A DNA stretch of 64,000 nucleotides from Marinobacter changyiensis. GTDB taxonomy: Bacteria > Pseudomonadota > Gammaproteobacteria > Pseudomonadales > Oleiphilaceae. The notes below the pieces were generated by a model, which worked only from the letters and a program-made list of their open reading frames with translations, searched no databases and was not told the origin of the DNA. The stretch covers positions 62,001 through 126,000 of the forward strand of contig NZ_VZZZ01000001.1 in NCBI RefSeq assembly GCF_009193265.1. The letters are read 5' to 3'. The position numbers and the translations under genes are program-made. Positions 45,542 to 53,712 of the stretch are shown in pieces; the stretch's first letter is position 1; each line of letters starts with the position of its first letter.

Positions 45542-46429
45542 ATGACTGGGGGCAGTATTGTGCTCAAGGAGCGTGGTTTTCAAACCACAGGTCGTGCGGC
45601 ATCGTGGTTTTTTCCTCTGACGTTTCTTCTGATCGTCGCCCTGGCCTTGCCGCGCGCCGTTCAGGCCTCAAGTGACGTCTACCTGCTGTACCGCCAGTGG
45701 CAGTCCTACGACTGGCCGGAAGAAGTGCCGTCGGCCACCGACGTGAGCCGTTCTCAGCGTGGACTGGGCTGGCGTCGCCAGGGTGCTGCGGGCGCGATCG
45801 GCGTTGATTACGATTATCAGGCTCTGCGCATACGCACCGGTGAACCGGCGAACAATGGCCATTTGCATCGGTTGACGTTCGGAGGCCGGTGGCAGCAACG
45901 GCTTTACCGAGTGCAAGCGCGGGCTGGCTTTGCCGGTACCTCCAATATGTTCAAGTATCAAACATTTCATCGCGATGTGGTGAATGGACGGGTGGCGATG
46001 TTCCGGGCAATGAGTGAAGGCTCGCCCCTGAGCCTGGGGCTCGGCGGCGATCATCGTTTCGGTTCTTTCCGCTGGCATCCCAGGGTACGCTGGGAACACG
46101 CGAATAATAGCGGCCACTGGCTGATGGATCTGCCTGTCCTGCTGCGATGGCAAAGCCCAGGTGAACGTTGGGAGCTTCGACTGGAACGCACAGGGGATCG
46201 CTGGGCCACGCTTGATCAGGCTCGGGAGGTCGAAAGCGCGCTCTATCTGCGCGAGTGGAGAGCAGAGCTAACCTACCGGATCAGCTCGGGTGGCGGATTG
46301 AGGCCAGCGGTGGTTCTGGGCATTGGCGCGAGTGTGGATACCCGTGCCCGGTATCGGGACCTGGAGGCGGGGACCCTGGATCAACGTTTGGGCGATGCCC
46401 TTCTGGGGAGTATAGGGCTCGGCTGGTAG
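45542..46429 (+). CDS. Secreted beta-strand-rich protein, probably outer membrane
   Basis: A 295-aa protein. After about 20 residues come a signal segment (FFPLTFLLIVALALPRAVQA) and alternating strands (HRLTFGGRWQQRLYRVQARAG; WELRLERTGDRW; LYLREWRAELTYRI), ending in LLGSIGLGW with a terminal aromatic as in outer-membrane barrels. A GTG at 45560 is another possible start. Family not recognised. Only its ends survive in the other cassette copy. Confidence 0.65.
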   Translation: MTGGSIVLKERGFQTTGRAASWFFPLTFLLIVALALPRAVQASSDVYLLYRQWQSYDWPEEVPSATDVSRSQRGLGWRRQGAAGAIGVDYDYQALRIRTGEPANNGHLHRLTFGGRWQQRLYRVQARAGFAGTSNMFKYQTFHRDVVNGRVAMFRAMSEGSPLSLGLGGDHRFGSFRWHPRVRWEHANNSGHWLMDLPVLLRWQSPGERWELRLERTGDRWATLDQAREVESALYLREWRAELTYRISSGGGLRPAVVLGIGASVDTRARYRDLEAGTLDQRLGDALLGSIGLGW

Positions 46430-46493
46430 ACCCAGACCGCAAAAAATAGACCCGACCCCCTTTCCATTTTCTGATCACAAGGAGCCAGGACAC

Positions 46494-47261
46494 ATGGCAC
46501 AGCAACTCCCGGTCATACTCATAACCGGCGGCGCCCAGGGCATCGGCAAGGGCATTGCCGCCTACTTCCTGGACAAGGACTGGCGAGTGGTCGTCCTCGA
46601 CCAAAATGCCGAAGCCATCAAGGCATGCCGACAGGACCTTCGCAATCCGGACAACCTGCTTCTGATCGAAACGGATGTGTCCCGCGAATCCGAAGTGGTC
46701 TCCGCCGTGGCCGAGGCCATGGGATGGGGTGAGCGGCTGGACGCGATGGTCAATAATGCGGGACTTGCGGACCCCGACACCGGGCCCATTGAATTGCTTG
46801 AGCTTGCCCAGTGGCAGCGGCGAATCGACGTCAACCTGACCGGCGCCTTCCTGATGGCAAAGCACACGGTACCGCACCTTCGCCAAAGCCGGGGCAGCAT
46901 CGTCAATATGGCCTCCACCCGCGCTCTGCAGTCCGAGCCCCATAGCGAGGCTTACGCCGCCAGCAAGGGTGGCCTGATCGCCCTGACCCACGCTCTGGCT
47001 GTGAGTCTGGGCCCGGATGTCCGGGTCAACAGCATCAGCCCGGGCTGGATTGATGTCCGTGCCTGGCAGGCCCATGCGCCCTCCGAGCCGCAGCCCCTGT
47101 CGGCCTCCGATCACAAGCAGCACCCCAGTGGCCGCGTCGGCACACCCGGCGACGTAGCGGCCATGGTGGCCTACCTGGTCTCGCCTGAGGCCCACTTTGT
47201 GACCGGCCAGAACTTCGTGCTCGACGGCGGCATGACCCGCAAGATGATATACGAGGATTAG
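46494..47261 (+). CDS. Short-chain dehydrogenase/reductase (classical SDR)
   Basis: A 255-aa enzyme with the cofactor loop [14 protein letters not shown] in MVNNAGLAD, catalytic Ser in NMASTRA, and YAASK with catalytic Tyr and Lys, ending [14 protein letters not shown]. Asp after beta-2 (VVLDQN) suggests NAD(H) preference. It oxidises or reduces an unknown alcohol or ketone. An AAGGAG site precedes the ATG. It converges on YqeY with a four-base overlap of stop codons. Confidence 0.9.
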   Translation: MAQQLPVILITGGAQGIGKGIAAYFLDKDWRVVVLDQNAEAIKACRQDLRNPDNLLLIETDVSRESEVVSAVAEAMGWGERLDAMVNNAGLADPDTGPIELLELAQWQRRIDVNLTGAFLMAKHTVPHLRQSRGSIVNMASTRALQSEPHSEAYAASKGGLIALTHALAVSLGPDVRVNSISPGWIDVRAWQAHAPSEPQPLSASDHKQHPSGRVGTPGDVAAMVAYLVSPEAHFVTGQNFVLDGGMTRKMIYED

Positions 47262-47713
47262 CCCGCCAGCGCGGCCCGCACCTTCTTGCTCAGATGGCCC
47301 ATGTCGACCTGGCCAAGCACCTGCGGGCGCAGATTGTTCATGACACGACCCATGTCCTGCATGCCCTGGGCGTCGGTTGCGCTGATGGCCATACGGATCA
47401 GGGCGTCCAGGTCATCCTCGGTCAGGGCGGCGGGCATGAATTCCTCGATAATCACCATTTCTGCCCGTTCCTTGTCGCCCAGCTCCTCGCGACCGGCATC
47501 ATCGTACTGACTGGCGGCATCGCGACGTTGCTTGAGCATTTTGTCCAGCACCTGCAGAACGTCTTCGTCATTCAGGTCGCGGCGCTCATCAATCTCGATC
47601 TGTTTGACCGCGGCCTGAGCCATACGCAGGGTGACAAGGCGGGTCTTATCCCTGTTCCGCATCGCGGTTTTCACCGCGTTGCTCAGTTGTTCCTTGAGTG
47701 ACGGTTCCGCCAT
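47258..47713 (-). CDS. GatB/YqeY domain protein, copy 2
   Basis: The 151-aa protein is identical to the copy at 34333-34788. Four extra upstream codons (MRSI) are possible, but GAGG six bases before MAEPSL supports the shorter start. Two identical copies 13 kb apart imply recent duplication or gene conversion. Confidence 0.9.
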   Translation of the reverse strand: MAEPSLKEQLSNAVKTAMRNRDKTRLVTLRMAQAAVKQIEIDERRDLNDEDVLQVLDKMLKQRRDAASQYDDAGREELGDKERAEMVIIEEFMPAALTEDDLDALIRMAISATDAQGMQDMGRVMNNLRPQVLGQVDMGHLSKKVRAALAG

Positions 47714-47752
47714 TATCGACCTCATGCTCTATGAGTTATGGGGGGAGCGCTA

Positions 47753-48343
47753 TTACTCCACCTCTTCTGCTTCGTCATTAGGTGCGCCAATTCCAGGGCC
47801 CCTGGGAGGAAGATTTTCAGCAATCGCAATGTCCGCGTCAAACAGTGTTCCATCGGCCATGGCCGCCACGACGGCTTTGGCAGCATTGTACGCGGTCTTG
47901 GTGATGTACCCGTTGCTCTTGGTCCCAATACCACCACGCATCTCGAATAACACCGATCCGGTGATCAAGTCGCCGTCAACATCAACGTAAGAGCCCTGGT
48001 GGTGGAAATCGATAACCACCGAAGGCTGAAATTCGTCAAACAACAAACGCATGGCTACCGTCTCAGGAACGGGGTTGGGATCTCCAACATATGGATCGAT
48101 GTCTGGGTTTTCTGCAAGAAACGAATGGTAATGGTTGATGTCATATCCGCGCCCGCGCTGATAGAAGGCAGGACAAAGGCCAGTAACACAAAACGGATCG
48201 TAATTCTGGCGCCACGGTGGCGTATTCCCGAGAGCATCTTCGACACTCGCGTCAAACCCGTCGACATTGACTCTGGAGAGCGCTGGTCAGATCGTGATTC
48301 CCTGCTGGACGGAGCTCCACTCAAATTTCAGCAAGATTTCTGA
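47753..48343 (-). pseudogene. M14 zinc carboxypeptidase family fragment
   Basis: A minus-strand frame carries SRVNVDGFDAS, PPWRQNYDP, GRGYDINHYHSFLAENPD, NPVPETVAMRLLFDEFQPSV and VIDFHHQGSYVD in the order of M14-like peptidases. An in-frame TGA at 48287-48289 interrupts the upstream part, and the N-terminal zinc motif HxxE is absent. The C-terminus ends early in an acidic tail EAEEVE. It abuts the right end of the duplicated cassette, whose insertion may have cut it. Confidence 0.7.
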
Positions 48344-48555
48344 CCTAGAGCAAAACCAGCATTATTGGGCCGTTGACCGCAGCGGTGGCTGCTCATTAAA
48401 GTTTAGTTGTAGTTTCGATCTATCTCTCATCGACTGAGCCTGAAGCTGAAGGAATCGCGTTTGCAGACCCCGTTCGTTGCAAGATAGTCGACTCGAAATC
48501 CGCGTACTTGGTGATAAAACGAAAACTGACAAAAAATAACCAGGAGGGTTTATTT

Positions 48556-50355
48556 ATGTCAAACAAGCAGCTTTTCGATTCGTCGCGTCGTAGGATTCTG
48601 AAAGCAGGGGTGGCCGCCGGCGCGGCAGCCGCTTTTGGCCCCTGGGTCTGGACCGGCCGCACCGCAAGTGCCGCCGCCTACCTCCCCGGAATCACCCTCG
48701 ACCCCGCAACCATCCCGCAGTTTCTCAATCTACTCCCGAACCCGCTGGCGACCGCGTTCAAATTCGATCTATCGGGCACGCCGGAGATCGGCATGGCGCA
48801 GACGACCGCGCAGATCCTCCCTAACGGCCCGGCGACCACCGTTTGGGGCTACTCGGGTGATGCACAGGCCGACGGTTTTCCCGAAACCACCTTCCCCGGG
48901 CGCACCTTTGAAGTCCAGGCCGGCCAGTCGCTGCAGGTGCAGTGGGAAAACAACCTGCCGGAGTATCCAAAACCTGGGGCTCATCATTTATTACCGGTCG
49001 ATACGACCGTGCACCTGGCCGACATCGCCGCAGGCCCACCGGTCGTGCCGCACCTGCATGGTGGCGACACGGAATCCAATAGCGATGGCCTGCCCGAATA
49101 CTGGTGGGCGCCCGACGAAAATCTCGTGGGGCCGCGCTTCGTCAAGACCCTGTACGACTACGCCAACTCCCAGGAAGCCGGCACGATCTGGTATCACGAC
49201 CATGCGCTGGGCATCACCCGGCTCAACGTCTACGCCGGGCTCGCGGGTTTCTATATCATCCGCGACGAATACGACACGGGGCAGCCGGGCAATCCGCTCA
49301 ATCTCCCGCCCTCTCCCTACGACGTTCCGCTGGCGATCCAGGACCGGATTTTCGATCTCGGTAACCAGCTCTTCTATCCGTCGGACCCGGCTCTGGCCGC
49401 CCAACTGTTCGGCCCGGCGGACTACCCGGACCCTACAGTCTTCGCCGAGTTCTTTGGGGATGTGATCATCGTCAACGGCAAGGCGTGGCCGAAGCTCCAG
49501 GTCGAGCCGCGCAAGTACCGCTTCCGTATCCTCAACGGCTCGGACACCCGCTTCTACAACCTGTTCCTGGACTTCAGCGTCCCGTTCCTCCAGATTGGGA
49601 CAGATCAGGCACTCCTGAATGCGCCGGTGGCGACAACACAGATCTCGATCGCACCGGGCGAACGTGTCGACGTCGTCGTGGATTTCTCCGGACTCGCCGG
49701 CCAAACCATCATCATGCGCAACAATGCGCCGGGGACCTTCCGCCGCCCGTTGGTGATCGATCCGGAAACAACCGGCAGGATCATGGCCTTCGAGGTCTCT
49801 GTCCCGCTCAACCCGAACCTGCCCGACCCGGCCCTGCCGGCGACGTTGCGCGGCGGTCCGGGCCAGCCAGCACCGATTTCCCTCCCCGCCGAACTGGGCC
49901 AGGTTTCGAACACCCGGCAGGTATTCCTCTACGAGGGCCTGGACGAGTTGGGCCGGCTCAAGCCGCTGCTGGGCACGGCCGAAGGCCCGCTGGACTGGTT
50001 CGCCCCGGTGACCGAGACGCCGGCGCTCGGCAGCACCGAGATATGGGAGATTTACAACACCACGCCCGATACGCATCCCATCCACCTGCACCTGGTGCGA
50101 TTCCTGGTCGTGAATCGCCAGCGCTTTAAAGTGAAAGAATTTATGCCAGGCCCCGGCGCCACTGTAAGGCTACAGGGCCAGCCGAAGCCTCCCGCCGCCA
50201 CCGAGGCCGGCTGGAAGGACACGGTGCAGGTGCCCCCGGGCGAGGTGGTACGGATTGTGGCCACCTTCAACCGGCCGGGACGCTACGTCTGGCACTGCCA
50301 TATCCTCTCGCACGAGGATCACGAGATGATGCGGCCGTTCGAAGTTCTGGAGTAG
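48556..50355 (+). CDS. Multicopper oxidase, Tat-exported (CotA/bilirubin-oxidase-like)
   Basis: From MSNKQLFDSSRRRILKAG, with AGGAGGG seven bases upstream, the product is 599 aa and has a Tat signal. All copper ligands are visible: PHLHGG, IWYHDHALGI, HPIHLHLVRF and the terminal HCHILSHEDHEMM, where Cys and Met serve the type 1 site. Three cupredoxin domains are expected. It oxidises Mn2+, Cu+ or phenolic substrates with O2 in the periplasm. Monocistronic; an inverted R1 pair follows. Confidence 0.92.
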   Translation: MSNKQLFDSSRRRILKAGVAAGAAAAFGPWVWTGRTASAAAYLPGITLDPATIPQFLNLLPNPLATAFKFDLSGTPEIGMAQTTAQILPNGPATTVWGYSGDAQADGFPETTFPGRTFEVQAGQSLQVQWENNLPEYPKPGAHHLLPVDTTVHLADIAAGPPVVPHLHGGDTESNSDGLPEYWWAPDENLVGPRFVKTLYDYANSQEAGTIWYHDHALGITRLNVYAGLAGFYIIRDEYDTGQPGNPLNLPPSPYDVPLAIQDRIFDLGNQLFYPSDPALAAQLFGPADYPDPTVFAEFFGDVIIVNGKAWPKLQVEPRKYRFRILNGSDTRFYNLFLDFSVPFLQIGTDQALLNAPVATTQISIAPGERVDVVVDFSGLAGQTIIMRNNAPGTFRRPLVIDPETTGRIMAFEVSVPLNPNLPDPALPATLRGGPGQPAPISLPAELGQVSNTRQVFLYEGLDELGRLKPLLGTAEGPLDWFAPVTETPALGSTEIWEIYNTTPDTHPIHLHLVRFLVVNRQRFKVKEFMPGPGATVRLQGQPKPPAATEAGWKDTVQVPPGEVVRIVATFNRPGRYVWHCHILSHEDHEMMRPFEVLE

Positions 50356-50408
50356 CGGGCGAGCCAGGCTGAATCTATGATTCTCACTCAACTTAAGTAC
50401 CGTGATCG

Positions 50409-50455
50409 AATCCGGGACAGATTGGTTCATCGAAATTAAATCTGTTCCGGTTTCC
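50409..50455. terminator. Inverted pair of R1 repeats forming a hairpin
   Basis: AATCCGGGACAGATT at 50409-50423 faces AATCTGTTCCGG at 50439-50450; in RNA a stem of about 12 bp with one G-U pair forms. It lies 54 bases after the multicopper oxidase stop and may end its transcript. Confidence 0.5.
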
Positions 50456-50509
50456 GTTCTGATAACCATTAAGAGGTAACCCCAATCACTCCCCGCCTAT
50501 TGACATCCC

Positions 50510-50523
50510 TTGACTATCATCAA
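50510..50523. promoter_or_regulatory. FNR/ANR/DNR box of nirK
   Basis: TTGACTATCATCAA matches TTGAT-N4-ATCAA at nine of ten fixed positions. Its centre is 41.5 bases upstream of the start site implied by the -10 at 50546, the standard class II activation position. Confidence 0.75.
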
Positions 50524-50545
50524 GAGCAAAGGCTCTCCTTCCAAA

Positions 50546-50551
50546 TACAAT
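50546..50551 (+). promoter_or_regulatory. nirK -10 element
   Basis: TACAAT, five of six sigma70 matches, placed 22 bases after the FNR-type box; implied start near 50558. Confidence 0.6.
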
Positions 50552-50622
50552 TATTTCAGATCAATGTTATAAAGCATTGATGGCTCCCGCTCACTGCGGG
50601 CACTGAAACAGGGAGATAAACC

Positions 50623-52014
50623 ATGAAATCCTTTGTTCTAATGAGCGTTTTGTTCGCAATGGTGGGAATCGGAGCACCGGCCCATGCGGAACATCCGCAA
50701 AGCAGTTCTGACGTAACATATGTTCCGGATGTAACTTATACCCTGCGAACTGACATCGCAGATGGCAAGCTGGTTTTTGTCAGCGAAGCAGGCCCTACCA
50801 AGGGCCAGATCAACCCGGACCTCAATGTGCCTGAGGGCGCGGTGGTGCAGATCAATATCGTGAACGGCGACGGTGCTCTTCATGACCTGGCCATTCCTGC
50901 GTTTGATGCCAAGTCCGATGAGATTTCCGGCAAAGGCGCGGCCACGGCTATCGTGTTCAAGGCCAATGAAACAGGTACCTTCGAATATCTGTGCACATTG
51001 CCCGGGCACAAAGCGGCAGGCATGTTCGGTAAGCTGATTGTCGGCGAGCCTCGGGAACAGGCGGTTACCCGGGAAGAAGATCTTTCCATGGACCCCAATA
51101 ACGTCGGTGAGCCCGTAGGCGAGCGTGGCCCGAAAAACATCATCGTCGACCTTGAAACCACTGAAGTCGTCGGCCGTCTCGACGATGGCAGCAGCTACAG
51201 GTTCTGGACCTTCAACAACACCGTTCCTGGCCCGATGATCCGGGTACGCGTTGGCGATACCGTGACGGTGAATATGAAGAACTCCGACGAGAGCGTACAC
51301 ATTCACTCTGTCGACTTCCATGCGGTAACTGGCCCTGGTGGCGGTGCTGCAGTGACCCAGGCGGCCCCCGGCCAGACCAAGAGTTTCAGCTTCAAGGCTC
51401 TGAGGCCCGGGCTGTATGTCTACCATTGCGCGACGCCAATGGTGGCTCAACACATCACCAACGGTATGTACGGTATGATCCTGGTGGAACCGGAGGGTGG
51501 CCTTTCTGAAGTCGATCGTGAGTTCTACGTCATGCAGGGCGAGCTTTACACAGCGCAGCGTCACGGTTCATCTGGACTGCAGGAATTCTCCCTCGACAAA
51601 ATGCTCGACGAGCGCCCTGAGCACATGATGTTCAATGGTGCCATGGATTCCCTGACCGCCATCCACAAGATGGAATCCGAGACTGGCGACAATGTCCGTA
51701 TTTTCTTCGGCGTTGGTGGCCCGAACCTGGTATCCAGCTTCCACGTTATCGGCGAGATCTTCGATAAGGTATACGATCAGGCTTCTCTTACCAGTCCTCC
51801 GCTTACAGATGTGCAGACAACTCTGGTACCTCCTGGCGGTGCAACAATGGTTGAGTTCGTAACCGATTACCCTGGCAAGTACATCCTGGTAGATCATGCC
51901 TTGTCCCGCGCAGAAAAAGGTCTGGTAGGCATCCTGAATGTTAACGGGAAGGCCGACACCGAGATCTTCGAAAGCTCCGGGCTGGCAGATGAGAGTGCCG
52001 GGCACAACCACTGA
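50623..52014 (+). CDS. nirK: Copper nitrite reductase with extra N-terminal cupredoxin domain
   Basis: A 463-aa secreted protein (signal MKSFVLMSVLFAMVGIGAPA). The first domain (about 35-140) is a complete blue-copper cupredoxin with ligands His87, Cys124, His129 and Met134. The two-domain NirK core follows: His228, Asp231 and His233 in HSVDFH, His268-Cys269 in VYHCA, His277, Met282, catalytic His348 in LTAIHKM, and His374 in SFHVIG. The CATPMVAQH spacing is of class II type. It reduces nitrite to NO in the periplasm; the extra domain may replace an external azurin, as in Hyphomicrobium. An FNR-type promoter and a terminator flank it. Confidence 0.95.
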   Translation: MKSFVLMSVLFAMVGIGAPAHAEHPQSSSDVTYVPDVTYTLRTDIADGKLVFVSEAGPTKGQINPDLNVPEGAVVQINIVNGDGALHDLAIPAFDAKSDEISGKGAATAIVFKANETGTFEYLCTLPGHKAAGMFGKLIVGEPREQAVTREEDLSMDPNNVGEPVGERGPKNIIVDLETTEVVGRLDDGSSYRFWTFNNTVPGPMIRVRVGDTVTVNMKNSDESVHIHSVDFHAVTGPGGGAAVTQAAPGQTKSFSFKALRPGLYVYHCATPMVAQHITNGMYGMILVEPEGGLSEVDREFYVMQGELYTAQRHGSSGLQEFSLDKMLDERPEHMMFNGAMDSLTAIHKMESETGDNVRIFFGVGGPNLVSSFHVIGEIFDKVYDQASLTSPPLTDVQTTLVPPGGATMVEFVTDYPGKYILVDHALSRAEKGLVGILNVNGKADTEIFESSGLADESAGHNH

Positions 52015-52057
52015 TACCCGGACGGATTGAAGCTCTCCAACTGAAAGCGTAATAACA

Positions 52058-52083
52058 GACACCCCGGCGAAAGCCGGGGTGTC
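52058..52083. terminator. nirK terminator
   Basis: GACACCCCGGC, GAAA loop, GCCGGGGTGTC: a perfect 11-bp stem with a stable tetraloop, 44 bases after the nirK stop. The U tract is short. Confidence 0.8.
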
Positions 52084-52192
52084 TTACACTTGCGGGCCTG
52101 GCCTGTCCCGACTTTCTGGACACTTCGTAATCACTTGCCCTTGGAGTGTTGGCTACACTCATCAGACCCCCAATCGCCAAGGAGGGTCCGGC

Positions 52193-52720
52193 ATGGCGGT
52201 TCTTTATATAAATGGTAAGCAAGTCACTCTCGACGACGATCCCCGCACCACTCTTCTTGACACCCTGAGGGAACGTCCGGGTCTGACCGGCACCAAAAAA
52301 GGGTGCGATCACGGCCAATGCGGCGCTTGCACCTTGTTGCTTGATGGGCGACGAGTCAATTCCTGCCTGATTCTGGCGATCCAGTGTGAAGGCAGTGAAG
52401 TGACCACGATCGAGGGGCTGAGTCAAAGCCAGGGCGAGCAGTTGCATCCGATGCAGCAGGCATTCGTGAAATACGACGGCTTTCAGTGCGGCTATTGCAC
52501 GCCCGGCCAGATCTGTTCCGCGGTCGGTATGCTTGAGGAAGTGGGCAATGGCGAGCCCAGCGATGTCACCGGGCGGGGAGAGGTTACCCTGAGCCGGGTG
52601 GAAATCCAGGAGCGCATGAGCGGTAATCTGTGCCGCTGCGGTGCCTACGCCAACATCGTCGACGCGATACTCGACACGGCCAACGAACACTCCCGCAAGA
52701 CCGGGGGACCCGCAACATGA
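52193..52720 (+). CDS. 2Fe-2S subunit of aldehyde oxidoreductase (PaoA/YagT-like)
   Basis: ATG at 52193 with AAGGAGG upstream gives 175 aa. Two clusters are present: CDHGQCGACTLLL with a later Cys, and CGYCTPGQICSA with CRC in GNLCRCGAY. Unlike E. coli PaoA it has no Tat signal, so the enzyme is likely cytosolic. First gene of a three-gene operon with ATGA overlaps at both joints. Confidence 0.9.
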   Translation: MAVLYINGKQVTLDDDPRTTLLDTLRERPGLTGTKKGCDHGQCGACTLLLDGRRVNSCLILAIQCEGSEVTTIEGLSQSQGEQLHPMQQAFVKYDGFQCGYCTPGQICSAVGMLEEVGNGEPSDVTGRGEVTLSRVEIQERMSGNLCRCGAYANIVDAILDTANEHSRKTGGPAT

Positions 52721-53712
52721 AACCCTTTGAGTATCGACGCATCCACACCGTGGAAGAGATCGGCCATGACGATCCTGGCCAGGCCCGTTTTCTGGCCGGT
52801 GGCACCAACCTGATTGATCTGATGAAGCACGAGATCGAGGTACCGGATCGCCTGCTGGATATCTCCCGCCTCAAACTCGCCACCCTCAAAGACTGTGAGA
52901 ACGGTGGCTTGCGAGTCGACACACTGGTGACCAATACGGCGCTGGCCAGTGACCCCCGGGTGCGAAAAACCTGGCCGCTGTTATCGGCGGCCTTGCTGTC
53001 GGGCGCAACCGCCCAGCTGCGTAACCGCGCCACCACCGGTGGCAACCTGCTGCAGCGCACCCGCTGTTACTATTTCTATGACACCGCGCGCCCCTGCAAC
53101 AAGCGCAACCCCGGCGAGGGCTGCAGCGCACGGGAAGGACAGAATCGCATTCACGCGATCCTCGGCGCCAGCGACCAGTGCATTGCGACTCACCCATCGG
53201 ATATGGCCGTGGCGCTGGTGGCGCTGGAGGCGACGCTGACGCTGCGGGCCGCCGATGGCCGTGAACGCGAATTACCGGTTGAGGAACTGCACCGCCTGCC
53301 GGGGGACCACCCGGAACAGGATACGGTTCTGGAGCCGGGGGAGCTGATTGTTGCCGTGACCCTGCCGGCGCCGCAACCAGGCCGGCAGATATACCGCAAG
53401 GTTCGGGATCGCAGTTCCTACGCCTTTGCCCTCATTTCTGTCGGCGTCATTCTCCAGGTCGTGGAGGGACGAGTGGAAAGTGTCCGGATCGCGTTTGGTG
53501 GTGTTGCCCATAAGCCCTGGCGCGCTCGCAAGGCCGAAGCCGCCTTGCTGAACAAGGCCCCGACCGAGGCCAACTTCCGACTCGCTGCGGAGGCCGAACT
53601 GGTTGATGCCAGGGGCTACGGCCACAATGATTTCAAGATACCGCTGGCCCGACGTACGCTGATAGCCACGCTCAGGGATGCAGCCCATTCGGAAGAAGAG
53701 GTCCCGACATGA
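52717..53712 (+). CDS. FAD subunit of aldehyde oxidoreductase (PaoB/YagS-like)
   Basis: 331 aa starting MKPFEYRRIHTVEE. FAD-binding motifs are RFLAGGTNLIDLMK and NRATTGGNLLQRTRCYYFYD. The following Cys-rich loop (RPCNKRNPGEGCSA) matches the extra 4Fe-4S cluster of PaoB and 4-hydroxybenzoyl-CoA reductase. It passes electrons from the 2Fe-2S subunit to the acceptor. ATGA overlaps on both sides. Confidence 0.9.
   Translation: MKPFEYRRIHTVEEIGHDDPGQARFLAGGTNLIDLMKHEIEVPDRLLDISRLKLATLKDCENGGLRVDTLVTNTALASDPRVRKTWPLLSAALLSGATAQLRNRATTGGNLLQRTRCYYFYDTARPCNKRNPGEGCSAREGQNRIHAILGASDQCIATHPSDMAVALVALEATLTLRAADGRERELPVEELHRLPGDHPEQDTVLEPGELIVAVTLPAPQPGRQIYRKVRDRSSYAFALISVGVILQVVEGRVESVRIAFGGVAHKPWRARKAEAALLNKAPTEANFRLAAEAELVDARGYGHNDFKIPLARRTLIATLRDAAHSEEEVPT

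Larger units (their letters stand above)
45505..47715 (+). repeat. Segmental duplication, copy 2 (complete)
   Basis: The intact cassette of barrel-like gene, SDR and convergent YqeY, matching 33830-34790. Homology ends just upstream of the YqeY start, where the two copies have unrelated sequence. Confidence 0.9.

Noticed and set aside
48991..50091. 366-codon antisense frame in the multicopper oxidase gene
   Set aside because: All copper ligands are in the sense frame; the antisense text is Arg/Val-rich shadow.
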